64,000 nucleotides of DNA from NCBI RefSeq assembly GCF_007671725.1, contig NZ_VCNM01000001.1, positions 868,001 through 932,000 of the forward strand. The letters run 5' to 3'. The notes under the pieces were generated by a model. The model had not been told where the DNA came from, did not search any database, and saw only the letters and a list, made by a program, of their open reading frames with translations. This DNA comes from Halorubrum depositum (GTDB lineage: Archaea; Halobacteriota; Halobacteria; Halobacteriales; Haloferacaceae). The position numbers and the translations under genes are program-made. This document shows positions 26,226-34,799 of the stretch, one piece after another (position 1 is the first letter of the stretch; every line of letters starts with the position of its first letter).

Positions 26226-27434
26226 CTAGGCTTCGATGTCTCCTACTTTCGACACCACGTGCCGCCGCTCCGTCTCCGTCGCCTGTTCCCGTTCGACGAC
26301 CGAGCGCCCGACGTCGTAGAGCGAGTGGTCGTCGTCCTGTCGCTCCCACGAGCCGTCGGTCCGAACGGCGACGGTCTCCCCGTCCGTCGTCCGTTGATAC
26401 CGCCAGTCGCGGCCGCGGACGACGCGCATCCCGTCGTTGTTCCGAGTGGTCACGTACGGGCGTTCGACCGTCGGCCGGTCTCCGGTCGCGAGGCCGGTGA
26501 GCAGCTCCGGAATCGATTCGAGCGAGACCGGGTCTTCGACGCGCTCGGTGGGGACGTTTCCGACGACGAGGGGAACGTTGATGACCGACTCGTGGAGGTA
26601 GCCGTGGCCGTACCGATCCTCCTCACCGAACAGCTCCCCGTGGTCCGCGTGGACGCAGACGATAGAGTCGTCGCCGACGTCGTCGAGGAGAGTAGCGACG
26701 AACTCGTCGGTGTACTCGACCGTCCTGTCGTACGCCGCGAGGAGTCGGTCGCGGAACAGCGGGCTCAGTCGCTCGTCCGCGCCGCCGAAGAGCCAGGCGT
26801 TCGCCGCGTAGGTCAGCGGCCAGAAGGAGAGGTACTCCCTCGGCGGAATGTACGGCATGTGGACGTCGACGAGGAACACCCAGAGGAAGTACGGCTCGTC
26901 GGCGGACCGTCGCCACCGCTCGATGTCGCCGTAGAACGACTCCCACGACATGAACATCTCCTGTCCCGCCCACCAGTCCGCGAGCCGCGTCGCCGTCTCC
27001 CTGAGAGGGCCCGCGTCGTCGCCGTCGCCGTCGCGGAACCGGTTCGACGTCGTCTCCTCCATGAAGTCCTCGAAGCGGTCGAACCCCTTGTCGAAGCCGA
27101 ACGACCGGGACGTCCACGGGTTCGCGGTGAACGCGGCCGTCTCGTACCCCTTCCGTTTGAACCGTTCGGCGAGGGTGTCGCGGGCGCGGACCTGACCGCG
27201 GATCGAGTCCCGACGGTCGGCCTCCGGACGCGAGAAGGGATAGCCGCCGGTGATAAAGGAAGTCGAGGAGCCGCGAGTCGAGCCGGCAGGGGCGATCGCG
27301 TTGTCGAACTGGAGCCCCCCCTCCGCGAGTTCGTCGATGGTCGGCATGAGGGTACTGTCGTACCCGAGGTGACCGCAACGGTCGGCGCGGAGACTGTCGA
27401 CCGTGACGAGCACGACGTTCCGTGGATCAGCCAT
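26226..27434 (-). CDS. Sulfatase-like AP-superfamily protein
   Basis: A 402-residue protein with NVVLVTVDSLRADRCGHLGYD (canonical metal Asp retained), AGSTRGSSTSFITGGYPF (Thr where sulfatases have Cys/Ser), and VHADHGELFGEEDRYGHG. It differs from the 7239 and 23494 paralogs in keeping the Asp and in lacking the LGY tail: it ends VGDIEA. A TATA box at 27461-27469 is ~31 bp upstream of the ATG. No signal peptide is present. It may be a cytoplasmic phosphoesterase or a glycan-modifying transferase; a true sulfatase activity would be surprising. Confidence 0.82.
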   Translation of the reverse strand: MADPRNVVLVTVDSLRADRCGHLGYDSTLMPTIDELAEGGLQFDNAIAPAGSTRGSSTSFITGGYPFSRPEADRRDSIRGQVRARDTLAERFKRKGYETAAFTANPWTSRSFGFDKGFDRFEDFMEETTSNRFRDGDGDDAGPLRETATRLADWWAGQEMFMSWESFYGDIERWRRSADEPYFLWVFLVDVHMPYIPPREYLSFWPLTYAANAWLFGGADERLSPLFRDRLLAAYDRTVEYTDEFVATLLDDVGDDSIVCVHADHGELFGEEDRYGHGYLHESVINVPLVVGNVPTERVEDPVSLESIPELLTGLATGDRPTVERPYVTTRNNDGMRVVRGRDWRYQRTTDGETVAVRTDGSWERQDDDHSLYDVGRSVVEREQATETERRHVVSKVGDIEA

Positions 27435-27679
27435 TACCGGGGGATTCCGCGGTGCGAGTATTGTTATAGGCGACTTACTGCGACGGCCCGTTCGATCGCC
27501 GAGACGGCGAGGTCACAGCCCGAAAACGGCGGGAGTACGACCTCCGGGACGGCGAGTTCGAGAAGTCGCACGCGTGCATCGGCAGCGACGACACCCGCGG
27601 CCTGACCCGGCCGATACCTCGGTTAGCAGGGAGTTACTGAAGTCCGTCTTCCCGGTAGCAACGGTGAGGGAGATTCAGA

Positions 27680-27901
27680 ATGAGCACCGAGGCCGACAGC
27701 CGGACCGTGACGATAGAGGGTCACCTCTACGAGCGCGTCGAACGGCGTATCGCGAATACGAACTTCGAGTCGGTGGACGAGTACGTGACGTTCGTCCTCG
27801 AGGAGGTCTTGGCCAGCGACGAGGCCGACGCGGCGTACGAGGACGTCGACGACGACGACGTCCAGGCGCGGCTGCGCTCGCTGGGCTACTTGGACGCGTA
27901 G
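27680..27901 (+). CDS. Small ribbon-helix-helix-like protein with an LGY tail
   Basis: A 73-residue acidic protein. The first 45 residues (TVTIEGHLYERVERRIANTNFESVDEYV and FVLEEVL) read as one beta strand and two helices, the pattern of CopG/RHH dimeric domains. The remaining part is Asp-rich and ends ARLRSLGYLDA, the same tail found on the AP-superfamily proteins and the CysD-like enzyme. It overlaps the end of the convergent GT4 gene by 16 bp. A DNA-binding regulator is one option, a protein-protein adaptor that gathers tail-bearing enzymes is another. Neither has direct support. Confidence 0.65.
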   Translation: MSTEADSRTVTIEGHLYERVERRIANTNFESVDEYVTFVLEEVLASDEADAAYEDVDDDDVQARLRSLGYLDA

Positions 27902-29007
27902 GACTCCTCGGGAGGAGCGTCTGCGGTTTCCCGCGACGACGGCGCGAGCGAGTCGTACAGCTCCACCAGATCGGCGGTCACCGTCTCCCACGAGTGCGCC
28001 GCTTCGACGCGGCGTCGGCTCGCTCTGGCCATCGCCCGGATCCGGTCCGGGTCCGCGAGGAGCGTCCGGAGAGCGTCCGCGAGCTCGTCCGCGTCGCCGG
28101 GCTCGACGAGCACACCGTTGTCTTCGTCGACGACGCTCGGAATCCCGCCCACGCCGGTCGAGACGATGGCGTTGCCGCCGGCCATCGCCTCAAGGATCGC
28201 GATCGGCACTCCCTCGGCGTACGTGGGAAGGACGTACACCATCGACTCGTCGAGTATCTTGCGTTTCCGCTCTTCGGAGACGTACCCGACATACTCTACC
28301 CCCGAGCGGGAGTCCGCGAGGTCCTCGACGAGGTGCGACAGCGGACCCTGGCTCGCGATTGTGATATCGATCGGCACCTCTTCGGCGAGCTGATCGATGG
28401 CTTCGACGAGCTCTCTGGTCCCCTTGCGCTCGATGTGTCTCGACACGTACGACATCCGTACCGGCGAGGTCGAGAACGACGGGTCGTACTCGGAGACGTC
28501 GACCGCGTTGTGGAGGACGACCACCTTCCGAGGGTCTACGTGGCTCTCGAGCACCTCGGCCCAGCTGTCCGAGAGCGCCACCACGACGTCGCTCGCGTCG
28601 AACACGACGGACTGTAACGACCGAACGGGCAGCGAGTCAACCTCCAAGAATTCATCGAACGACGACCCGTGAACGTGGAGGACGACCGGGCAGCGCCACA
28701 CGAGCGCCACGAAGAGCACGTACCACGACGACTGGTAAAACGAATTCCACTGGGCCGAGTGGATGTGAACGACGTCCGGAGGGCGGCGGAACGGGAACAG
28801 AAGCATCTGTTTGAGGGCGATGAGAACCGCGAGAGCGAATCGTGCGAGTCCGGTCCCCGGCGGGACAGCGACGCTGTACACGCGCGTTCGAATGCGTTCC
28901 GGCAGATACCGGCACTGTCCAGTGATATATCGGTTCACCCCGCCTGCGCCCGAACGGGACGGCCCGATGATGAGCACCTCGACCTCGTCGTCGGCCGGTG
29001 TGTTCAC
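27886..29007 (-). CDS. Family 4 glycosyltransferase
   Basis: A 373-residue GT-B enzyme starting at GTG (29005-29007), whose start overlaps the stop of the upstream gene (GTGA). The N-terminal domain has GPSRSGAGGVNRYI and the acceptor region DVVHIHSAQWNSFYQ. The C-terminal domain has SYVSRHIERKGTREL and the donor E-x7-E motif in AEGVPIAILEAMAGG. A short hydrophobic stretch (LARFALAVLIALKQMLLFPF) may bind the membrane. The usual donor is a UDP- or GDP-hexose. It is the third gene of the DUF1616/GT-C-like/GT4 operon. Confidence 0.9.
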   Translation of the reverse strand: MNTPADDEVEVLIIGPSRSGAGGVNRYITGQCRYLPERIRTRVYSVAVPPGTGLARFALAVLIALKQMLLFPFRRPPDVVHIHSAQWNSFYQSSWYVLFVALVWRCPVVLHVHGSSFDEFLEVDSLPVRSLQSVVFDASDVVVALSDSWAEVLESHVDPRKVVVLHNAVDVSEYDPSFSTSPVRMSYVSRHIERKGTRELVEAIDQLAEEVPIDITIASQGPLSHLVEDLADSRSGVEYVGYVSEERKRKILDESMVYVLPTYAEGVPIAILEAMAGGNAIVSTGVGGIPSVVDEDNGVLVEPGDADELADALRTLLADPDRIRAMARASRRRVEAAHSWETVTADLVELYDSLAPSSRETADAPPEESYASK

Positions 29008-30917
29008 GTCACCACCTCCCCTTGCGGGGCGCCCGCCGGCCGGTCAAGCGGCGGTTCAGGGCCCGCGACGCGCGGTTCCCCAATGACCGGTCCATCGCCG
29101 TACTTGACGTGGTAGACGTCGACCCGGCCGTTCGTCATGACGCGACTCACGCCGACCGTCTCGCCGACTCCCGTGAAGTCCGACTCGTCGTACCGAAGCT
29201 CCCCGTACGCGATCACCTCTTGTTCCTCGTCTTGGTCGACCTGGAGGTAGTAGTAGAACTCCTGCGTCGGGAAATCGTCGCCTCGGAATCGTCGAAGATC
29301 CGAAGGGAGCGCCTCGGGCGGAACGCCCCAGGCGAGCCTCGGGTCGAGATACAGCCCCATCGCCTTCGAATACTGACGCGGGGCGCTCCGAGTCGACGCC
29401 AGCGCCGCGCCCTCCGCCCGGTACTCCATCGCGGTCTCGTGACCCGTGTACATCTGTTCGGAGACGTGCTGTGTGGGCTGGCTCAGGTACGGCGACGGGA
29501 ACACGACGAGTATCGACAGCACCAACGCGATCGCGAGCCCGGCGACGGCGACCATTCTCACCAGCCTCGAAGGAGAGGGGCGCAGCTCGTCGACGCGGTC
29601 GCCGACCATCGTCAGACCGATCACGGCGAGAATCGTGACGAGGACCATCCCGAACCCGATGTGCCGGAAGAAGTAGCCGGACATCTCGCCCACGAAGTGC
29701 GCCACCGAGTAGACGCCGAGCGCGATGCCCGCGAACGAGAACGTCGTCGTTACCGTTCGACTTCCCCCGTCGAGCGCTTCGGAGAACAGGTTCGTCACCA
29801 CGACCGCCCCCGCGACGAGAACGTAGAACGCCGGTACGATGAACAGCTTGACGAACAGCTCGCCGACGCTGAGCCCGACCGACTGCGCGGAGTCGACCCG
29901 CTCGGTCACGATCTGTCCGCCCTGCTCGGTGCCGAGTATCCACCCGTTCAGCGAGGCGAGGAGGTTCGCGGACATGTTGAATACCGCGTCGTGCTGGAAG
30001 TTCCACAGCACGAAAACGGCCGCCAGAAACAGTAACTGCCCGTAAGCCGGCGGTGATCTTGCCAGCACGGTGTCCGAGAGGTACCGGCCGCTGAGCCGCT
30101 GTATCGCCACTACCGCACCCAGAACGATGATGACGTTCAGCGCGGTCTGCGGGTGGTAGAAGACGACCGCGACCGCGGCCACGGCGAATCCGAGGTCTGT
30201 CGACGAGAGACGGCCGGGGATCGTCTCGTCCGTACCGCGGTCCGTGATGTGTTTGATCACGACGTAGAGGAGGATAGGCGTCAGGAACGTCGTCATCGAG
30301 AACGTGTGGAAGTGCGGATGGAAGCTGATGTGGTTCAGCGGTAGGAGCATGAGCGCCGAGACGGCCGCGATGGCGACCGCCCGTCTGCGCGGCAGTATCG
30401 TCCGCACGCAGAGAACGATGAAGACGGCGTAGAGGACCAACGCGGTGAAGGCGACGAACAACATCGACTGCTCCAGCGGAACTCCCGAGAAGGCGCTCAG
30501 GAACCCACTGAAGCTGTACGCTCCCGGATACACCTCCGCAAAGAAGCTCATATCACCGGTGAAGAGCTGCCGAGCCAGTCCCAAGTGCCGGAGCCCGTCG
30601 CCGAGGCCGTAAAAGAAGTATCCTCGGATGAGCGGCAGCGCGGGGACCGACAGCAATGAGAGACCGGTCAAGGCGAGTCCGCCAGCCCACTGTATCCACG
30701 ACGTACCAAGTATTAGCCCGGCGACGCCCGCCGACAGCGCCACACCGATCCCGGCCCAGAAGAGGAGCGGCGTGCTGGCGTATATCGACACCTCGTAGCC
30801 GGCCGCGGGGTTCGCCTCCGCGACGGAGACGGCCGCGAAGAGCGAGATAGACCCGACCAACAGCGCTATCGACACGGCGCTTCGGTCCTCGTCGGTCGCC
30901 GAGAGCCCGCGAGACAT
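29004..30917 (-). CDS. Polytopic GT-C-like membrane protein
   Basis: A 637-residue protein with ~12 hydrophobic helices and a soluble C-terminal domain of ~140 residues after the last helix. The first long loop reads FFYGLGDGLRHLGLARQL, where the Asp could play the role of the acidic residue found in the first external loop of GT-C glycosyltransferases. His-rich HISFHPHFHTFS follows in a later loop. ATGA and GTGA overlaps join it to both neighbours. A lipid-phosphate-sugar-dependent glycosyltransferase acting outside the membrane is the most likely role, by analogy with other haloarchaeal glycan loci. A ligase or polymerase is possible. Confidence 0.6.
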   Translation of the reverse strand: MSRGLSATDEDRSAVSIALLVGSISLFAAVSVAEANPAAGYEVSIYASTPLLFWAGIGVALSAGVAGLILGTSWIQWAGGLALTGLSLLSVPALPLIRGYFFYGLGDGLRHLGLARQLFTGDMSFFAEVYPGAYSFSGFLSAFSGVPLEQSMLFVAFTALVLYAVFIVLCVRTILPRRRAVAIAAVSALMLLPLNHISFHPHFHTFSMTTFLTPILLYVVIKHITDRGTDETIPGRLSSTDLGFAVAAVAVVFYHPQTALNVIIVLGAVVAIQRLSGRYLSDTVLARSPPAYGQLLFLAAVFVLWNFQHDAVFNMSANLLASLNGWILGTEQGGQIVTERVDSAQSVGLSVGELFVKLFIVPAFYVLVAGAVVVTNLFSEALDGGSRTVTTTFSFAGIALGVYSVAHFVGEMSGYFFRHIGFGMVLVTILAVIGLTMVGDRVDELRPSPSRLVRMVAVAGLAIALVLSILVVFPSPYLSQPTQHVSEQMYTGHETAMEYRAEGAALASTRSAPRQYSKAMGLYLDPRLAWGVPPEALPSDLRRFRGDDFPTQEFYYYLQVDQDEEQEVIAYGELRYDESDFTGVGETVGVSRVMTNGRVDVYHVKYGDGPVIGEPRVAGPEPPLDRPAGAPQGEVVT

Positions 30918-32050
30918 CAGGGCGCCTCCGCGACCGTTCCCGCCCGAGTTACGTCGATCGCTCGGCGGTCACCGGAGAGCGGTTCGGGACCGGGACGGTC
31001 CGCACTCGCCGCCGAAAGCGACGGAGTCGCTGGTTCGCCCACCACCCCCTCCTCGACGTCCGACCCCTCCGACCCGACCCAGAGGGTGAGGTTCCGATAC
31101 GAGTTTTCGAGGGTCGGCTCCGCGGGGGCCTCGCCTTTATAGATGAGATACGCGATTCTGATCCGCTCTCCCGACATGTCGGAGGCGACACGATGGTCTC
31201 GCTCCCACGCCGAGCCGGCGTCGACGGTCTGCTCGAACCGGTCTCGGACGGAGGCCTCGGTGACGGTGCCGTCGGCGCTCACGCGCTGGAGCTGGACGAC
31301 GACCTCGTAGTCTACCGCCTGCGACTCGCGGTTCTCGACGCGCAAGACGAGGTCCGCGGTCTCACCGGCCCGGAGCTGGTCCGGGTATCCGTCGGCGACG
31401 AGCTCGCCCTCCTCGTTTTCGGTCAGCAGCACGGCAGTGGTGTACTCGGGGCTCTGGGCCGGGGACGCCATCGCGGCCGTCAGGTTCGCAGCGGCGAGGA
31501 CGAGCATCACGACCACCGCGACGTTCAGCGCCCGCTTCCCCGACGTGGGGGCGGAGACCCCGTCGGTGACGGTTCCAGCCAGAGAGACGAACGGCGACGG
31601 GGCGTCGAGGTCGGTCGAAGATATCCGGTATCTGATGGCCGCGAGAGCCGTAAACAGCGTCGTCGCGGCCGACACGAGAACGATCACGGTTTGCGGTTCG
31701 TATCCGGCCCCCGCCACGCCGACGGCGTAGCCGTACACCGGCATCAGACAGACGCCGAATCCGAACGCCAGCGCGAGCCGCTCGAACGGATCGAGCGCCG
31801 ACATCGTCGACTCGGAGTAGCCGCGGTTCAGCGGCGTCTGAGCCTCGTTCCCTTCGGTTCGGCTCTCCGGGAAGACCGCGAGCGTGAGCGCGTATCCGGG
31901 GAGGAACAGCAACGCGACGCCGGCCGTCACCAGCCGGAGCGCGGACCCCTCGGGCAGTCCGATCACGAGGAGGCAGCTCAGGAGAACGGCCGGCACCGGC
32001 CATAAAAATCCGAGGTTGAGCGCGGATCGAGAGGCTTGACGAGCCGTCAT
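30917..32050 (-). CDS. DUF1616 membrane protein
   Basis: A 377-residue protein that opens the operon. The N-terminal part has four to six hydrophobic helices, with FLPGYALTLAVFPES and LDPFERLALAFGFGVCLMPVYGY, which are typical of DUF1616. The C-terminal ~190 residues form an extracytoplasmic beta-rich domain (LRAGETADLVLRVENRESQAVDYEVVV) ending in a disordered acidic/Pro-rich tail. DUF1616 proteins occur next to surface-glycan and S-layer genes in archaea but have no defined biochemistry. Coupling to the GT-C-like gene suggests they form a complex. Confidence 0.75.
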   Translation of the reverse strand: MTARQASRSALNLGFLWPVPAVLLSCLLVIGLPEGSALRLVTAGVALLFLPGYALTLAVFPESRTEGNEAQTPLNRGYSESTMSALDPFERLALAFGFGVCLMPVYGYAVGVAGAGYEPQTVIVLVSAATTLFTALAAIRYRISSTDLDAPSPFVSLAGTVTDGVSAPTSGKRALNVAVVVMLVLAAANLTAAMASPAQSPEYTTAVLLTENEEGELVADGYPDQLRAGETADLVLRVENRESQAVDYEVVVQLQRVSADGTVTEASVRDRFEQTVDAGSAWERDHRVASDMSGERIRIAYLIYKGEAPAEPTLENSYRNLTLWVGSEGSDVEEGVVGEPATPSLSAASADRPGPEPLSGDRRAIDVTRAGTVAEAP

Positions 32051-32225
32051 TAATTGTCCACACCTCCGCGTCAGCGTGGCATAGTTATACCTCGTCTAAT
32101 GGCCCGTTGACGGCGTGTACTCTCGATTATCGGTTTTCCCGTGCGAGCTCCGAGATCGGGAGCGTCACGCTTGTCGCCGCATAACTATGCCGTCCGAACC
32201 GGATCCTCTCCGGTAGAAACGTCCG

Positions 32226-33086
32226 ATGAACGTGTTACAGGTCGACGTCGAACCGTGGTACTGCGACCTCCCGAGAGAGCGGTGGGACGCGCGTACCGAC
32301 CGGGTGGTCGAGAACGTCGACAGGATCCTGGCGATGCTCGCGCGGACGGACAACGAGGCGACGTTCTTCGTGCTCGAGGACGTCGCGAGGAACCACCCAG
32401 ACCTGATCGGACGCATCCGCGACGCCGGCCACGAGATCGGCTCGCATGGGGTCTCGCATCGGCTTCTCTCCGAGCTGTCCCCGGCGGAACTCGACTCCGA
32501 GATCGAGCGCTCCGTGGACGCGCTCCGCGACGCCGGCGTCGACGGTGTCGAGGGGTTCCGAGCGCCGAAATTCTCCCTCAACGAGTCCACGGCGTGGGCG
32601 ATCGACGTCCTCGAAGACCGGGGATTCCGGTACGACTCGAGTATCTTCCCCGTGAAGACCCCGCTGTACGGCGTGCCTGACGCGCCGAGAGAGCCGTACA
32701 AGATCGGCGCCGACGACCTGACGCGCCACCGCGGAGACGGGCTGTGGGAGGTGCCGCTCAGCGCGTATCGGGTCCCCGGTCTCGACGTCAACGTGCCCGT
32801 CGCCGGCGGGTTCTACCTCCGAGCGCTCCCGTATCGCTTCCTCAGGCACGCGCTCGAACGCCGGGTCGCGGCCGGACACCCGGCGGTCTGTTACATCCAC
32901 CCGTGGGAGCTCGATCCGACGATCCCGCGCGTCGACGAGTACGCCTGGTTTTACTACCACCGCCTCGGCGGAGCGGCGCGGAAGTTCCAGCGGCTGCTGA
33001 ACGACTTCGAGTTCACGACGACCGAGCGGTACCTCGACTCGATAGAGGGCCGCTCCGAGCGCGCGGCCGCGGACCTCGAAGCGTAG
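32226..33086 (+). CDS. Polysaccharide deacetylase (NodB homology, DUF3473-like C-terminus)
   Basis: A 286-residue cytoplasmic-looking enzyme. LQVDVEPWYCDLPRER holds the first catalytic/metal Asp, EATFFVLEDVARNHPDLI and HEIGSHGVSHRLLSEL the SHxxSH zinc ligands, and FRAPKFSLNEST the R-A-P motif. The end (CYIHPWELDPTIPRV) has the catalytic His region of the XrtA/exopolysaccharide-associated deacetylases. It removes N-acetyl groups from a hexosamine unit, so it may tailor the diacetamido sugar or GlcNAc made nearby. It is divergently transcribed from the DUF1616 operon. Confidence 0.88.
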   Translation: MNVLQVDVEPWYCDLPRERWDARTDRVVENVDRILAMLARTDNEATFFVLEDVARNHPDLIGRIRDAGHEIGSHGVSHRLLSELSPAELDSEIERSVDALRDAGVDGVEGFRAPKFSLNESTAWAIDVLEDRGFRYDSSIFPVKTPLYGVPDAPREPYKIGADDLTRHRGDGLWEVPLSAYRVPGLDVNVPVAGGFYLRALPYRFLRHALERRVAAGHPAVCYIHPWELDPTIPRVDEYAWFYYHRLGGAARKFQRLLNDFEFTTTERYLDSIEGRSERAAADLEA

Positions 33087-33165
33087 CGACGAACGCGGAG
33101 AGGTCAGCTTCGCCCGGGTTCAACGGAAGGGGGAACTCGGGAGGGGGCCGTCGCGGCGACCGGCC

Positions 33166-34149
33166 TCACATGTAGCCGAGGTCGCGGAGCCGCTCCATGA
33201 GGTCCTCTTTGTCCTGGGCGCGGCCGGCGCGCTCCGTCGTCCCTTCGAGGTCCTGGAGCCACGCGGGTTCCTCGGTCGTCTTGTCCGTGCTGACTTCGCT
33301 GCCGAGCGAGCGGAACCCCGCGAAGTACTTCGGCGAGATGGGGACGTCTTCCTGGCTCACGCCCTCGGGGAGGTCCTCGGCCGAGTCGGGGACGTACCCC
33401 TCGTCGGGGAAGGCGTCGACCGTGTCGGGGACGACGTAGTTCCAGAACGCCTCCCACACGTCGGCTTCGGCGAACTGGAGGATGGGCTGGATGCGGTCGT
33501 GCGGCGGGAACAGATCCGGGTCGTGCCGCGGCGAGAAGAACGTCTCGTCCGCGCGCGCCTCCTGTTCGTCCCACCGCACGCCCGAGATCACCCCGTCGAT
33601 GTCATACTTCTCGAGGGCGTCGTTGAGCGCGACCGTCTTCAGCAGGTGGTTGCCCACGTACGTGTCCAAGAGGAACGGGAACGTGTCCTCCTCGTATTCG
33701 AGGATGTTCCGCACGTGGTGTTGGTTGTGCTCGGAGAGCGCGTCGACGGAGATGTCGTCGCCCGGTTCGAGCCCGTGTTCCTCGACGTACGCGCCCACGT
33801 CCTCGTTGCGGGCGTACACGACGTCGATCTCCCACTCGGCAGCCCAGTGCTCCACGAACTCCATGATCGACTCGAAATGCTGGAAGTGGTCGATGAACAC
33901 CGCGGTGGGCTTCTCGTACCCGTACTGCTCGGCCACCTGATTGATGAAGTACAGCGTCAGCGTCGAGTCCTTCCCCCCAGTCCACATCACCGCCGGGTTC
34001 TCGTACTCTTCGAGCCCCGTCTTGGTGACCTCGATCGCCTTCTCGAGCTTGTGCTGTAACGACGGGTAGTCCGCCGGATCCTCGCCCTCGCCGTCGGTGT
34101 AATCGACCGCCACGGAGTCCGGAAAGCTTGCGTCCATGTACGGCGGCAT
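33166..34149 (-). CDS. CysD/PAPS-reductase-family PP-loop enzyme
   Basis: A 327-residue protein. VMWTGGKDSTLTLYF (residues 55-69) is the PP-loop that binds ATP, and IDGVISGVRWDEQEARADETFFS with DRIQPILQFAEADVW resembles bacterial CysD (sulfate adenylyltransferase small subunit) and PAPS reductase. It ends ERLRDLGYM, matching the conserved CysD ending. The ATG at 34147-34149 has a TATA-like AAGTTAATCC ~23 bp upstream. No CysN GTPase partner is encoded nearby. It may activate sulfate for sulfation of the surface glycan, as known for haloarchaeal sulfated N-glycans, or it may be a sulfur-transfer enzyme. Confidence 0.8.
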   Translation of the reverse strand: MPPYMDASFPDSVAVDYTDGEGEDPADYPSLQHKLEKAIEVTKTGLEEYENPAVMWTGGKDSTLTLYFINQVAEQYGYEKPTAVFIDHFQHFESIMEFVEHWAAEWEIDVVYARNEDVGAYVEEHGLEPGDDISVDALSEHNQHHVRNILEYEEDTFPFLLDTYVGNHLLKTVALNDALEKYDIDGVISGVRWDEQEARADETFFSPRHDPDLFPPHDRIQPILQFAEADVWEAFWNYVVPDTVDAFPDEGYVPDSAEDLPEGVSQEDVPISPKYFAGFRSLGSEVSTDKTTEEPAWLQDLEGTTERAGRAQDKEDLMERLRDLGYM

Positions 34150-34388
34150 CTCTCGACCGACCGGGCAAAGTTAATCCCACGATATTCGCCCTGGAGACCG
34201 TCACCGCGCTCGACGCGCGCCGCGACGATCATCCCGTCGGGGCGTCAGTGTTCGTCGTTTCAGCGGTCCGATATCGGTACATAAATGTATCGCCGTGAAT
34301 AAGACGAGGCCACGGAGAAATCAACAGTGACAGGTGCGTCTCTCACCTCAATTCGCGGAGTGTCGCCCGGAGAGGATCCGCTCGTAGG

Positions 34389-34649
34389 ATGTCGGATCGC
34401 TCGATGACAAGACAGTACGACTGGTCGGAGTTGCCGCCGAGCGTCGCGGTCGTGGAAACGGTCGCCGACGTCGACGACGCCGCGGTCGAATCCCTACCCC
34501 CGTTGGGCTACGCCGTGGACGTCGACGCGCTCGACGAGCTGCTTCGCGGAACCGCGACGGCGGACCCGGAGGGAGTCGTCATCTCCCTCCGGTACCACGG
34601 GTACGACGTGTCGATCTCGTCGTCCGGATGGCTCGAAGTCGAACTGTAG
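34389..34649 (+). CDS. HalOD1 domain protein
   Basis: An 86-residue single-domain halobacterial output protein (HalOD1). PPSVAVVETVADVDDAAVESLPPLGYAVDVDALDELL and the end VISLRYHGYDVSISSSG are the standard family pattern. HalOD1 domains are found alone or at the end of response regulators in haloarchaea, and their molecular role is unknown. This is one of three copies in the window (see 45204 and 53129). Confidence 0.85.
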   Translation: MSDRSMTRQYDWSELPPSVAVVETVADVDDAAVESLPPLGYAVDVDALDELLRGTATADPEGVVISLRYHGYDVSISSSGWLEVEL

Positions 34650-34799
34650 CCGAGTATTCACACGGCCCCGAACCCGCCCGGCGCCGATCGACTGCGCCCG
34701 AACGCGGAGCCGCGGTGACCGGCGCCGGCCTCCCTAGCCGTAATGTCAGCTTTAAATGATCCCCGAATGACTATTATGCTGGAGTATCATTGGGGTACA

